A stretch of DNA of 64,000 nt from Amycolatopsis xylanica (GCF_900107045.1 NZ_FNON01000004.1:310001-374000); one strand, 5' to 3'; shown: positions 33,462 through 42,452, counted from the stretch's first letter. Program-made: numbers and translations. The notes: generated from the sequence alone by a model not told the origin.

Positions 33462-33655
33462 TTCTTGAGACCTCCCCGTTCATGGTTTTCAAGGCGCGCT
33501 TATTTGACCCGGCGATCCACCGGCCCGAACAGCGGCCATTCGGTGGATATCCGGTGGTATTACCAGAATTGCCTTGACCGCGATTAATCCCTTTTATTGC
33601 CCCGGTATTTTTACCGTCGTGGCCGACGGCCGGACCAGGCAAGGTCGGAGCCCGG

Positions 33656-34195
33656 TCAGTCGTCCGTCCGCAGGAACTCGGGTTTCGGTCCGGTCCAGGT
33701 CAGCGCGTTCAGCGCAGCCACGATCTTCTTTTCCTCGTAGTAGAAGTGCGACTCCAGCAGCGCGGTCAGCCCGTCGAGTTCCCGGCTGATCGTGGCCGCG
33801 TCCGCGTCCTGATCGAACAGTTCCTCGAGGCGCCGCATGATCCCGGCGACGATCTCGTGATCGTTCTCGAGTTCGGTGAGCACCGGTTTCAGCTCGGGGA
33901 ACTGCTCGGCCAGCGCGGGGAAGGCCCCGGCGTCCTCGCCGGTGTGGTGCCGTGTGAGCGCCGAGCAGAAGGTCAGGCAGTGGGTGCGCAGTTCGCGAGG
34001 GAGGCCGGACTCGGCGTTGGCGCGGAGACGGGCGAGCTGGTCGCGAAGCCAGATGTGGACTTGGATGAGCTGGTTGCCGAACGCCGTGAGGCGGGCAGTG
34101 TGGTCGGTCAAAGAGGAGATCCCAGGTTTCGGCGCCTCCATGCCCGCGGCGGTCTGCTTGCCGGGTGCACTGCGACGCTGGCGCCAGAACATCAT
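33656..34195 (-). CDS. hemerythrin-domain protein
   Basis: 179 residues of four helices with the hemerythrin HHE spacing: VHIWLRDQL, ALTRHHTGEDAGAFP, LENDHEIVAGIM and SHFYYEEKKIV supply His/Glu/Asp ligands for a di-iron site. Such proteins in actinomycetes sense or bind O2 or NO. The 194 bp between this gene and the upstream region of the repeat protein (33462-33655) hold no gene and are comparatively AT-rich near 33560-33610. Stands alone. Confidence 0.85.
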   Translation of the reverse strand: MMFWRQRRSAPGKQTAAGMEAPKPGISSLTDHTARLTAFGNQLIQVHIWLRDQLARLRANAESGLPRELRTHCLTFCSALTRHHTGEDAGAFPALAEQFPELKPVLTELENDHEIVAGIMRRLEELFDQDADAATISRELDGLTALLESHFYYEEKKIVAALNALTWTGPKPEFLRTDD

Positions 34196-34271
34196 CAGAC
34201 CAGCGACGGCGTCAAGCGCTTTCTTGCCAGCATGAACTCGTGCCGCTCGCTACGACCGTAGGCTGTCGGGC

Positions 34272-34607
34272 ATGGTCGTCCACCTGCTCGTGACCACGAC
34301 TACACCCAACCGAGAGTCCGGGGCCAACCTCGCGACCTCGGCCCTCTCGGCACACTTGGCCGCGACCTCCCAGCTGATCGGGCCTCTCGATTCGTTCTTC
34401 TGGCACCTCGGGGAGAACGGCACAGGCGAGGAGTGGAACGTGACGTTCAAGACCACGGACGCACGGTATGCCGAGCTGGAAGCGCATATCGTCGAGAACC
34501 ATCCGTGGAAGAAGCCCGAGGTGACAGCCGTCGAGATCGTCCGAGGCACCGACGCCTACTTGCGATGGGTCGAGGAAGCCACCACTGACCGCTCAAGCTC
34601 CGGCTGA
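34272..34607 (+). CDS. cutA: CutA1-like divalent cation tolerance protein
   Basis: 111 residues, the typical length of CutA1 trimers with a ferredoxin-like fold. Diagnostic elements are the N-terminal VVHLLVTTTT, a central YAELEAHIVENHPW-KKPEV segment matching the family's E-x-H-P-Y-x-x-P-E-V, and IVRGTDAYLRWVEEAT. The role in copper tolerance is historical and unsettled. Divergent from the hemerythrin gene (76-bp gap). The symbol follows family membership. Confidence 0.8.
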   Translation: MVVHLLVTTTTPNRESGANLATSALSAHLAATSQLIGPLDSFFWHLGENGTGEEWNVTFKTTDARYAELEAHIVENHPWKKPEVTAVEIVRGTDAYLRWVEEATTDRSSSG

Positions 34608-34702
34608 GCTGGCAGAACATTGACCGAAACCACGTCGCCCAGCCCCGCCAATCCCTTGGCCATCAAGGGACATACGAAGGATCCCCACAGGGAAATCCCT
34701 GG

Positions 34703-34779
34703 TGGTGGGCCGGGTCGGGCTCGAACCGACGGCCAAGGGATTATGAGTCCCCTGCTCTAACCAACTGAGCTACCGGCCC
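34703..34779 (-). tRNA. tRNA with anticodon CAU (Met, or Ile2)
   Basis: A 77-nt cloverleaf on the minus strand including an encoded CCA. Acceptor stem GGGCCGG/CCGGCCC (5' end 34779), D arm with AGCTCAGTTGGTTAGAGC, anticodon loop CTCATAA giving CAU, T loop GGTTCGAGCC. The anticodon stem GGGGA/TCCCT followed by TGGCCG resembles tRNA-Ile2 (lysidine-modified) as much as elongator Met; initiator features (mismatched first pair, GGG/CCC anticodon stem) are absent. A weak hairpin CAGGGAAATCCCTG (34688-34701) lies just past its 3' end. Confidence 0.93.
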
Positions 34780-34955
34780 CTGGGCGCGAGAGGAACCGGG
34801 TGGCTCCCCCAACGCGTTTGCGATTGCATACGATTCCCAGTTGGTTTCAAGCTATCACAATGTGCCACCAGCGCGGACGCAGTAGGCCAAACAGGTTGTC
34901 TCCGAGTTCATCGTGGCGGGTTTCGTCTAAGTTTCAATGACGCCGTGTCGCCTGG

Positions 34956-35228
34956 ATGGTGCCTATGCCTGCCCCGGAAACCACCATGCGGTCCCAAGCG
35001 ACGGTCAAACTCGCCCTGCTCGACGCGTTCACCGCGGGCGCTGCCCTCGGGTTCCTCGCGCACCAGCATCGGGAGGCTTTGATGACGCATTCCACGGCCA
35101 TCGGCCTGGGGATGGTGGTGTCCGCCGCCGCCCTCGTGCTGCTGCGTGCCGGATTTCACACCCTGAACAGGGCGAACCGGCGGCTCGACGCCATCTTCCG
35201 TGACGAACTCGACGACGAGCGCCGCTAG
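34956..35228 (+). CDS. small putative membrane protein
   Basis: Up to 90 residues; starts at 34956, 34965 and 34986 are all possible and none has a clear SD. The product has two hydrophobic segments (LLDAFTAGAALGFLA; IGLGMVVSAAALVLLRAG) and a charged C-terminal helix ending RDELDDERR. No family recognised. It converges on the methyltransferase gene with stops overlapping by four bases. The 129-bp stretch between the tRNA and this gene is AT-richer than average. Confidence 0.55.
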   Translation: MVPMPAPETTMRSQATVKLALLDAFTAGAALGFLAHQHREALMTHSTAIGLGMVVSAAALVLLRAGFHTLNRANRRLDAIFRDELDDERR

Positions 35229-35965
35229 GCGGGTTTGCGTGCCTCGATGAGGTAGCGCCGGGAGTGTGCCACGAACCAGCCCTCGGCACGTATGCGCTGG
35301 TCAAGGGCGGCGAGCCGAGCGCGGTAGCGGGCGATCGTGAAGTCGGGGACCGTCCAGAACACCTTGCGCAGGAAGTAGGCCACGGCGCCGATGTCGAAGA
35401 ACTCGACTCGCGTCCACTCCTCGCGGGCGTCCACGACGGTCAGGCCCGCCGCCGCCGAGGCTTCGGCGGTCGCACGTTCGCGGGCGGGCGGAAGCGAGCC
35501 CATCATGGCCTCGCTCAGCTCCCGGTTCGAGCCGTGGCCGACGCATTGGGCCAGGAAGGTGCCGCCCGGCGCGAGCACGCGGGCGATCTCCGGCCACGGC
35601 AGCGCCGTCGGGTGCCTGCTGGTGACCAGGTCGAACGTGCCACCCGCGAACGGCAGGCCACCGCCCTCGGTGACCAAGACCACCCGGCCGCCGAGGTGCC
35701 GGAGGTTCGCCGCGGCGATCGCGGCGTTGGGCGGCCAGGTCTCGGCCGCGACCAGCGTGGACGGCGGGCTCGGGATCTCCGCGAGCACCTCGCCGCCGCC
35801 GGTCTGCAGGTCGAGCCCGGCGCGGGCCTGGGACATGCGGTCGGCGAGCAGGCGTGCGTAGCCCCACGACGGGCGTTCCTCGGTCGCGCGGCCGTCGAAC
35901 CAGGAGAAATCCCAGCCTTCGACGGGTTCGGCCTCGGCTTCGGCGAGCAGGTCCTCGAAGGTCAT
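35225..35965 (-). CDS. class I SAM-dependent methyltransferase
   Basis: ATG at 35965 gives 246 residues beginning MTFEDLLAEAEAEPVEGWDF. The start resembles the group annotated as class I methyltransferases (rRNA-type YfiC/RlmA-like) in actinomycetes: SWFDGRATEERPSWGYAR, then motif I region LDLQTGGGEVLAE, post-I AAETWPP-N, and LAPGGTFLAQCVG. The C terminus has FDIGAVAYFLRKVFWTVPDF. Soluble; acceptor unknown. Divergent from a short frame at 36019. Confidence 0.82.
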   Translation of the reverse strand: MTFEDLLAEAEAEPVEGWDFSWFDGRATEERPSWGYARLLADRMSQARAGLDLQTGGGEVLAEIPSPPSTLVAAETWPPNAAIAAANLRHLGGRVVLVTEGGGLPFAGGTFDLVTSRHPTALPWPEIARVLAPGGTFLAQCVGHGSNRELSEAMMGSLPPARERATAEASAAAGLTVVDAREEWTRVEFFDIGAVAYFLRKVFWTVPDFTIARYRARLAALDQRIRAEGWFVAHSRRYLIEARKPA

Positions 35966-36018
35966 GGGACGAGTTTTCGCAGCGGCGTCGATCTTCGCAA
36001 ACCAATAGCCTGGCGGCC

Positions 36019-36111
36019 ATGACGCTCGAATCGATCGAGAACGACAACTGGGGCGAACTTCCCACGGACGCAACACGGTTGATGGAAACCGTTCACCGGT
36101 GTCAGCACTGA
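36019..36111 (+). pseudogene. 30-codon remnant resembling a CdiI-type immunity gene
   Basis: ATG at 36019 opens a 30-codon frame (MTLESIENDNWGELPTDA in its first part, then TRLMETVHRCQ) that ends inside the mptB start region. From memory the N terminus matches actinobacterial contact-dependent inhibition immunity proteins (E-N-D-x-W-G-x-P...TxLVxTVHxLRxKP), which are normally near 100 residues. Past the TGA the same frame reads RPFDRV, weakly like the continuation. It is most likely a degraded copy; a genuine 30-residue peptide cannot be excluded. Confidence 0.35.
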
Positions 36112-37427
36112 AGACCCTTCGATCGGGTGATCTTGGCGGACCGCAGGTGCTGGGGCTCGCCGGGACACTGCTGGTCGTGCTGGTGGCGCACGGCGTGCTC
36201 GCCACGCCCGCCGTCGGGCTCACCGGCATGGCCGTGGTCGTGGCCGCTTGGCTGCTGCCCGGTGGACAGCGGCCGAGCCGCCGCCGGACATTGTGGACAC
36301 TCGCACTCTGGGGCACGCCGCTGCTCTTCGTTCCGCCGTTCCTGAGCGGCGACATCTACAGCTACCTCGCGCAAGGCGAACTCGCGCGGCGCGGGCTCGA
36401 TCCGTACACGACCGGGCCTGCCGTGCTCGGCCAAGACAATCCGCTGACGAGCCTGGTCAGTCCGTTGTGGCAGCAGACGCCTTCGCCGTATGGCCCGGTT
36501 TTCACGCTCCTGGAACGGCTCATCGCGAGCGTCTCGGGCGGGAATGTCCACATCGGAGTAACGCTTTGTCGACTTCTCGCTCTAGGCGGGATCGCGCTCA
36601 TCGTGTGGGCGGTACCCAGACTCGCCGTGCGTGTGGGCGTGTCAGCCGAGAACGCGCTCTGGCTCGCCGTGCTGAATCCGTTGGTGCTGTGGCACTTCAT
36701 CGGCGGCGGACACAACGACGCGCTGATGGTCGGGCTTGTCGTCGCGGGATTGGAGCTGGTGCTCGCCGGGTCGGCTTGGGGGATGCCACTTCTGTGCGTG
36801 GCGGCGAATGTCAAGGTGACCGCGGTCGTGGCGGTCGCCGTCGCGGGTGTCGAGCTGGTCAAGCGGCGGCCGGTGGTCGGCGCGGTGACCACGCTGGGCA
36901 TGCTCGCCGCGATCACCGCACTCGCTTCCTGGGCCGGAGGATTCGGCTGGGTGCGTACCCTGGCCACGTCGAACTCGGTGCCGAGCTGGCTGGCGCCGAC
37001 GAACTGGCCCGGGTTCGTCGACGCGTCACTCTTCGGGGTGGGCAAAGCGATCGGTGCGGCGCTGGCCCTGACAGCCGTGGCAATGTTGTTGTGGCGGCAA
37101 TGGCATGGGCGGCTCAGTCCTCCGCTCGTGCTCGGTTGGGGTATGGCGGCGGTCATCGCGGGCGGACCGGTCGTCCAGCCGTGGTACCTGCTGTGGGCCA
37201 TTGTTCCGCTGGCGTCAGCCATTAATGCTGGTAGGGCGCGTGCAATTCTGATAGGAGTGGTCGCGGTGTTCGCACTCGTATTGCCACCAGTAAGGGATAC
37301 CGGTGGCAATCTTGCACTCGGTTACCTCATAGCCATCTCCGCACTTGTTGTCATCTTTTTTTTCAAAAAGTGGACAAAGCTTCGAACAGCTCCATTGAGC
37401 GGTTGCGGGCCGTATCGCGCGCACTAA
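36099..37427 (+). CDS. mptB: polyprenol-phosphate-mannose alpha-1,6-mannosyltransferase (MptB-like)
   Basis: GTG at 36099 gives 442 residues with about 12 membrane helices. The first external loop has FLSGDIYSYLAQGELARRGLDPY with acidic catalytic residues of GT-C enzymes, LNPLVLWHFIGGGHNDALMVGL and NVKVTAVVAVAVAG are strong MptB signatures. MptB uses decaprenyl-phosphate-mannose to build the alpha-1,6 backbone of lipomannan. The 3' end (36 residues from position 37320) is less GC-rich than the body. The start overlaps the small remnant frame at 36019. Symbol assigned on family similarity. Confidence 0.85.
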   Translation: MSALKTLRSGDLGGPQVLGLAGTLLVVLVAHGVLATPAVGLTGMAVVVAAWLLPGGQRPSRRRTLWTLALWGTPLLFVPPFLSGDIYSYLAQGELARRGLDPYTTGPAVLGQDNPLTSLVSPLWQQTPSPYGPVFTLLERLIASVSGGNVHIGVTLCRLLALGGIALIVWAVPRLAVRVGVSAENALWLAVLNPLVLWHFIGGGHNDALMVGLVVAGLELVLAGSAWGMPLLCVAANVKVTAVVAVAVAGVELVKRRPVVGAVTTLGMLAAITALASWAGGFGWVRTLATSNSVPSWLAPTNWPGFVDASLFGVGKAIGAALALTAVAMLLWRQWHGRLSPPLVLGWGMAAVIAGGPVVQPWYLLWAIVPLASAINAGRARAILIGVVAVFALVLPPVRDTGGNLALGYLIAISALVVIFFFKKWTKLRTAPLSGCGPYRAH

Positions 37428-37472
37428 ACTGGAAATCTCCATCACGGGCAGTGAAGCGGAGGCGGGGCGATC

Positions 37473-39782
37473 ATGGCCGGGGGGCGGGAAAATCCGGACG
37501 ACGGCCCGCGCTCTCGTCCACCCCGGCAGTTACCCGCCGATGTTCGCGGATTCGTCAACCGGATCAGTGAACTGGAACAACTCGATCGGTTGCACGATGC
37601 CGACGAGCGCGACCCTCATGCGGTGGGAATTTCGCTCATTGTGGGCACAGCCGGTGTCGGTAAAACCGCGTTGGCGGTGCACTGGGCGCACCGAATGCGT
37701 GACAGTTTCCCGGACGGCCAGCTCTACGTGAACCTTCGTGGTTATGATCCCGGACCACCGATGACCTCGGATCATGTCCTCGATCAGTTCTTGCGCGCGT
37801 TGCATGTGCGACCTGATGCCATTCCGGTGGATTCGGCCGCGCGTGCGGCGCTGTACCGATCGCTGATTTCGGACCGGCGCATGCTGATCGTGCTGGACAA
37901 CGCGGTGAACGCCGGCCAGGTCCGGCCGTTGCTGCCCGGCGCCGCCAGCTGCCTGGTCGTGGTCACGAGCCGCAGTCATCTTCCCGGTCTCGCCGTCCGC
38001 GACGGCGCGCGGCAGGTGCCGCTGGCGACGTTGTCCGAGTACGAATCGCTGACCCTGCTGCGCGCGGTGACCTCGGATTATCGGCCAGGCGACGACGATC
38101 GGGACCTGGCCGAGCTCGCCAGGCTCTGTGCCCGGTTGCCGCTCGCCTTGCGCATCGCGGCCGTGCGCGCGGTGGCGAGACCGCATATGCATTTGAGCGA
38201 GCTGATTCAGGACCTGCGCGACGAGTCTTCGTTGTGGGACGCGTTGTCGACCGACGACGAAGAGGAGGCCGGAGCCGTCCGGACCGTCTTCGCCTGGTCA
38301 TATCGGGCACTGACGGTCGAAGCGGCGCGGCTGTTCAAACTGCTCGGCCTGCACCCGAACCCGGAGTTCGGCACCGGAGCGGCCGCCGCGCTCGCCGGCG
38401 TCTCCCCCGCGGTCGCCCGGCGTCACCTGGACGAGCTGGCCGGCGCTCATCTGCTGGAGAGCACCGGGCGCGATCGGTACCAGTTCCACGATCTGCTGCG
38501 CGCCTTCGCCGTGGACCAGATCCAGCATGACAAGTCCACGGAACTCCGGAAAACAGCGCGGTATCGCATGATCAGCTGGTACCTGCACACCGCGCGGGCG
38601 GCAGGCGCGGCCGCCGCCCGCGGCTATGCCATGCCGATCGACCTCGAGCCGCCACCCGTGGGCGTCCAGCCGCTCACGTTCGCCGGCGACGAAGAAGCCG
38701 TTCAGTGGTACGAAACCGAGCGGGCCAATCTGCTCGCGGTCACCAGGACCGCGGCCGAGTCCGGGCTGCACGACCTCGCCTGGCGTCTTCCCCCGCTGCT
38801 GACCGAGATCTACATGTCACACGATCCGGTCGACACCTGGCTGCGAGCGGAAGAGATCGCGCTGGAGTCGGCCAAGAGAGCCGGGGACGGCTATGGCGAG
38901 GCCATCCTGCTCGACAGCTTGGCCGTCAAACTCAGGCTCGACCGCAAGTTCTCCGAGGCCACCGCGCACTATCGCCGCGCCGCGGACCTGTTCCGCGAGC
39001 TTGGCGACCGGTTCGGGGAAGCACGCTCGCGGAACGGCCTCGGTCTCACGTATCTGACACACACCAAGTTCGATGAGGCTCGCCAGGAGTTCGAGCGGAC
39101 TCTGCCGATCGCACGAGCGCTGGGCAACGACCATCTCACCGCCGTGCTATTGCGCAACCTTGGCTGCACGTACGCCGACGCCGGACAGCTCGGCGAAGCG
39201 GACGAGTTTCTGAGACAGGCGCTGGTCATCTTCCACGAAACCGGGAGTGACTCGGAAGAGGCCTCGACCCTGCGTTATCTGAGCGAAGTCCAGCGAGACC
39301 AGCAGCTGCCGGACGCGGCACGAAGTTCACTCGAACAAGCACTCGGCATCGGCAGGCGGCTGGCCGATACCCTCACCGAGGGGCTCATCCTCCTCGAATT
39401 GTCCAAAGTGGAAATCGCCACCGGCGATCCCGCGAGAGCGCTGGTGTCCAGCCAGCGGGCCGCGACCATTCTGCGCCGCTTCCACCATCGCAGCAGGGAA
39501 GCACAGGCGCTCGACACGACCGGCGAGGCTTACCGGCGACTGGACCGCGCCGAGGAAGCCTCCGCCTTCCACCGCCGGGCCGCCGCGACGCACCGCGAAC
39601 TCGGCGACGACTGGCTGCTCGCTGTTTCGCTGCATCATCTCGCGACGAGCCTGAAACAAAGCGGCAAGATCGAAGAAGCACGCATCGCCTGGGAGGAGGT
39701 AACGACGCTGCTCGAAGCGGCATCCGGGAATCGGGCCGCCGAGCTGCGGATATTGGTTTCGGGAGAACTGGACACGCTGTGA
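37473..39782 (+). CDS. STAND-type NB-ARC/TPR regulator (AfsR-like, no DNA-binding domain)
   Basis: 769 residues. N-terminal arginine/proline-rich link, then an NB-ARC nucleotide-switch domain: Walker A GTAGVGKT (58-65), Walker B MLIVLDNA, sensor VVTSR, and a winged-helix region to about 330. Residues 430-760 hold at least seven TPR repeats. This is the AfsR/GutR layout but it lacks the SARP DNA-binding domain, so it probably acts by protein contact. SD AGGCGGGG precedes ATG. It leads a four-gene operon (gaps of 15, 4 and -4 bp) ending in a formyltransferase. Confidence 0.88.
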   Translation: MAGGRENPDDGPRSRPPRQLPADVRGFVNRISELEQLDRLHDADERDPHAVGISLIVGTAGVGKTALAVHWAHRMRDSFPDGQLYVNLRGYDPGPPMTSDHVLDQFLRALHVRPDAIPVDSAARAALYRSLISDRRMLIVLDNAVNAGQVRPLLPGAASCLVVVTSRSHLPGLAVRDGARQVPLATLSEYESLTLLRAVTSDYRPGDDDRDLAELARLCARLPLALRIAAVRAVARPHMHLSELIQDLRDESSLWDALSTDDEEEAGAVRTVFAWSYRALTVEAARLFKLLGLHPNPEFGTGAAAALAGVSPAVARRHLDELAGAHLLESTGRDRYQFHDLLRAFAVDQIQHDKSTELRKTARYRMISWYLHTARAAGAAAARGYAMPIDLEPPPVGVQPLTFAGDEEAVQWYETERANLLAVTRTAAESGLHDLAWRLPPLLTEIYMSHDPVDTWLRAEEIALESAKRAGDGYGEAILLDSLAVKLRLDRKFSEATAHYRRAADLFRELGDRFGEARSRNGLGLTYLTHTKFDEARQEFERTLPIARALGNDHLTAVLLRNLGCTYADAGQLGEADEFLRQALVIFHETGSDSEEASTLRYLSEVQRDQQLPDAARSSLEQALGIGRRLADTLTEGLILLELSKVEIATGDPARALVSSQRAATILRRFHHRSREAQALDTTGEAYRRLDRAEEASAFHRRAAATHRELGDDWLLAVSLHHLATSLKQSGKIEEARIAWEEVTTLLEAASGNRAAELRILVSGELDTL

Positions 39783-39797
39783 TCGGGAGGGATCAGA

Positions 39798-40037
39798 ATG
39801 CGTTTCGTCAAGAGGCTGGGAAAACCGCCGCATGAAATCGGCATGACCACGTCAAAGGACAGTTGCCCGGACATCTGGGAACTCGATGACGGCTCGTTCG
39901 CGGTGATCGGCACGGATGTCACCCGGCAATTGGCGGGCAGGCTACCGCCGGATGTGCATTGCGCCGACTATGAAAAGATCGTGGTCGTCTCGCGGCCGAC
40001 CCTGCTGGCCGCGAAGAATGACATCCCGGAGAGCTGA
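39798..40037 (+). CDS. small conserved hypothetical protein
   Basis: 79 residues, ATG preceded by SD GGAGGGA. The core CPDIWELDDGSFAVIGTD is a conserved pattern in small actinobacterial proteins that accompany DUF6879 genes, as here (next gene starts 4 bp after its stop). No catalytic residues are evident and no function is known. It may be a partner or regulator of the DUF6879 protein. Confidence 0.75.
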   Translation: MRFVKRLGKPPHEIGMTTSKDSCPDIWELDDGSFAVIGTDVTRQLAGRLPPDVHCADYEKIVVVSRPTLLAAKNDIPES

Positions 40038-40041
40038 CCCG

Positions 40042-40650
40042 ATGAAGGTGAATTTCCCGCCACCCGCCGCGGTGGTGGACGACTATGTGGACCGTCCGGC
40101 TTTCCGCGAGGAGTTCTGGAAGGCGACCGAACGGTTGCGCACCAGGACGGTCAAGGTGGAATGGGGACAGACCTTCCAGGAGCCCGGGAATCCGAGCTGG
40201 GAGGCGTTCGCCGCGGGCGACTTCCGCAAGGCGATCCACCTGATCGAGCAGAACCGCCAAGACCACATCCGCCAGCAGCGGGTGTTCGACGACACCGGCA
40301 CGCCGTTCTATCGGATACGCGTCATCAGATTCCCGCTGAGCGACTACCTGAAGTGGGAACTGGCGCATTTCCGGCTCAACGCGGAGCTGGGTGAGCGGAT
40401 CTTCCTGGCGGAATCGGCGAGGATAGCCGACATCGAGCTGGAGGGCGGCCTCGACGACTTCACGCTGTTCGACGAGTTCCTCATGCTGGCGACCGAATAC
40501 ACCGAGGACGGCGTCTTCAAAGGCGCGCATATCGTGCGGGATCAGCGGTACCTGAGCCAAGTTTCGGACCTGGCCGACAAGCTGCTGGACCGCAGCCTGC
40601 CTTACGAGGAATTCCCGCTCGAAAAGTATGTCCCGGAACTCGAAGGATGA
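40042..40650 (+). CDS. DUF6879 family protein
   Basis: ATG at 40042 gives 202 residues. The pattern FREEFWKATERLRTRTVKVEWGQTFQEP near the start and ELAHFRLNAELGERIFL in the middle match a family that in actinomycetes often sits next to XRE/DUF397 or STAND regulators. The fold is unknown; two conserved acidic patches (IADIELEGGLDDFTLFDEF) are visible. It overlaps the formyltransferase start by four bases, indicating a coupled product. Confidence 0.78.
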   Translation: MKVNFPPPAAVVDDYVDRPAFREEFWKATERLRTRTVKVEWGQTFQEPGNPSWEAFAAGDFRKAIHLIEQNRQDHIRQQRVFDDTGTPFYRIRVIRFPLSDYLKWELAHFRLNAELGERIFLAESARIADIELEGGLDDFTLFDEFLMLATEYTEDGVFKGAHIVRDQRYLSQVSDLADKLLDRSLPYEEFPLEKYVPELEG

Positions 40651-41486
40651 CCGCACCGGCGGTGGTCCTGTTCTCGTTCGGGCCCGAGCAGTTCTCGATG
40701 CTGCACCACACGTGCGAGGCGGCCGGCTACACGCCGGTCGCCTGCGTGTACTGCCGGTCGAAGAAGCCACACTCGCCGACCTCGGCCGAGGTCGGCGAGG
40801 GCCTCGGGCAAGTGCTTGGCGACATCCCGCCGGGCATGGATCTGCTGGTGCCCGGCAGCTCCGAAGGCCTGCTGGCCGGGCTCGCCGGGTACCGGCCGGA
40901 TCTCTTCGTCGTGTACGGGTTCTCGTGGCGGTTGCCGCCGGAAGTCCTGCGGCTGCCCAGGCTCGGCGTGCTCAACATCCACGCCTCCGCGCTCCCCCGC
41001 TACCGCGGCCCCGCGCCGGTGCTCGCCGCGCTGCGCAACGGCGACCGGACGATCGGGGTGACCGTGCACCGGATGAACGAGCGCTTCGACGCGGGCCCGA
41101 TCCTCGCCCAGCGCGACGGCATCCCGCTCGATGAGGACATCGACGCCGCGCGGCTGTGGAAGTCGCTCAACCCGATCGTCGGCGACCTGCTCACCACCGC
41201 GCTCGCACTCGGCGACGGCGAGCCGCAGGACGAGACGAAGGCGTCCTACGCGGGCTTTCTGGAGCCGGAGTTCTCGGTCGTGGATTGGTCGCGGCCCGCG
41301 CGGGTCATCCACAACCAGGTGCGCACGTGGCGGTTCATCGGCGCCGGTCTCGGACCGGTCGCGACGCTCGACGGTGACCGGGTGACCCTGCTGCGCACCC
41401 GGCTGGAACCCGGCGAGGGCGTCGAGGTGAATTGCGGGGACGGTCCGCTGTGGATAGTCGAGTCCGCGCCGCCCTCCCCCAGTTGA
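40647..41486 (+). CDS. formyltransferase-family protein
   Basis: 279 residues, ATG overlapping the previous stop. Formyltransferase signature: Asn110, His112 in LNIHASALPRYRGPAPVL and Asp148 in VTVHRMNERFDAGPIL are the catalytic triad shared by Fmt, PurN and sugar N-formyltransferases. The C-terminal subdomain resembles Fmt but is short. Genuine housekeeping fmt would be next to def/priA; here the context is a signalling operon beside a halogenase cluster. The acceptor is probably an amine on a small molecule or peptide; N10-formyl-tetrahydrofolate is the expected donor. Confidence 0.85.
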   Translation: MTAPAVVLFSFGPEQFSMLHHTCEAAGYTPVACVYCRSKKPHSPTSAEVGEGLGQVLGDIPPGMDLLVPGSSEGLLAGLAGYRPDLFVVYGFSWRLPPEVLRLPRLGVLNIHASALPRYRGPAPVLAALRNGDRTIGVTVHRMNERFDAGPILAQRDGIPLDEDIDAARLWKSLNPIVGDLLTTALALGDGEPQDETKASYAGFLEPEFSVVDWSRPARVIHNQVRTWRFIGAGLGPVATLDGDRVTLLRTRLEPGEGVEVNCGDGPLWIVESAPPSPS

Positions 41487-41560
41487 GGTAGAAAACCGTT
41501 GCTACCAATCCGTTACCTCCGGCGCGCTGATCGCGTCGTAATCTTTCCCATTACCTCAAC
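41482..41560. promoter_or_regulatory. repeated GTTGAGGTAG motif, candidate control region
   Basis: GTTGAGGTAGAA (41482-41493), CTACC (41502-41506), TTACCTC (41513) and the inverted GTTGAGGTAA (41551-41560, other strand) lie in the 258-bp gap upstream of the thioesterase. The same GTTGAGGTAGAA recurs at 49909 beyond the cluster. The rest of the gap (to 41744) has no gene. Confidence 0.35.
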
Positions 41561-41744
41561 ATCGAAGTGACGGGCGGGGAGGCGAGGACCCGCTGGCGTC
41601 GCAGTGTGAAAAGAATACGGCCGAAGACCCTTTTTGAAATCGCTGTTACGGCGTCGTGGTGCAGTTTACGCCATTAATGTAACAGCGCCGGTCGGCGGCC
41701 GAATCCCCCATTCCATCCCGTGCGGGCCCGGAGAGGATGGCGCG

Positions 41745-42452
41745 ATGACGCCTGCGCTCAGGCAGCTCTCGACTGCCGAAGGTGAACGACGTTATCTTTT
41801 TCTGCCACCCGCAGGCGGCTCCGTGGGCACACTCCGGGAAATCGCGACCGCGGACGCGGTCTGGGGTGCGGAGTATCCGGGCAGGGGCGACCGGATCGCC
41901 GAACGACTGCCCGCGACACTGGAAGAACTCGCCGAGCGGCTCACGCTTGAATTCGTCGAAAGATTCGGCGAAAACGGTGTCACCAAGACAATGCTGATCG
42001 GCTTCAGCATGGGCGCTTTTGTCGCACTCGAGATGACGCGACGGGTGTTCACTTACTGCGGCGCGGAACCCGCCACGCTCGTCGTGGTCGGAGCCATCGC
42101 ACCACACCGACGCCGCCCGAGCGCCTATCCGCAAACCGACGAGGCGCTGACCCGATTGCTCGACCGCGATGGCTTGGTGCCACCGGAAGTCCGCGACTAC
42201 GCGTTGGATTTGCTCCGCGGCGACATGGCGCTCATGGAGAAATACCGCGGCCCGGCCGAGGTCCCGGTGTCGTGCCCGCTCATCGCGCTGTGCGGCGCCG
42301 ACGATCCCGCCCGCGCCGCCACCGACGACGCGACCGGCGCGTGGCGGCGTTGGACGACCGGGCCGTTCCGAGCGGAACTCGTTCCCGGCGGTCACCTCGA
42401 CCTGCTCAAACCGGGCCACGGCAGTGCGTTCTGGCATGTGATCGAGCGATGA
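41745..42452 (+). CDS. type II thioesterase
   Basis: ATG at 41745 with SD GAGAGGA gives 235 residues; the longer frame upstream lacks coding character. Alpha/beta hydrolase with YPGRGDR (45-51), nucleophile Ser88 in GFSMG, and a late His in PGGHLDLLK, the pattern of TEII enzymes that unload carrier proteins in NRPS and PKS systems. It overlaps the A-PCP gene by four bases, so its substrate is probably that carrier. It may release the halogenated amino acid rather than only correct errors. Confidence 0.9.
   Translation: MTPALRQLSTAEGERRYLFLPPAGGSVGTLREIATADAVWGAEYPGRGDRIAERLPATLEELAERLTLEFVERFGENGVTKTMLIGFSMGAFVALEMTRRVFTYCGAEPATLVVVGAIAPHRRRPSAYPQTDEALTRLLDRDGLVPPEVRDYALDLLRGDMALMEKYRGPAEVPVSCPLIALCGADDPARAATDDATGAWRRWTTGPFRAELVPGGHLDLLKPGHGSAFWHVIER

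Noticed and set aside
34703..34779. Calling the tRNA initiator Met
   Set aside because: Its first acceptor pair is matched (G-C) and the anticodon stem lacks the three consecutive G-C pairs of initiators in the right place; elongator Met or Ile2 fit better.
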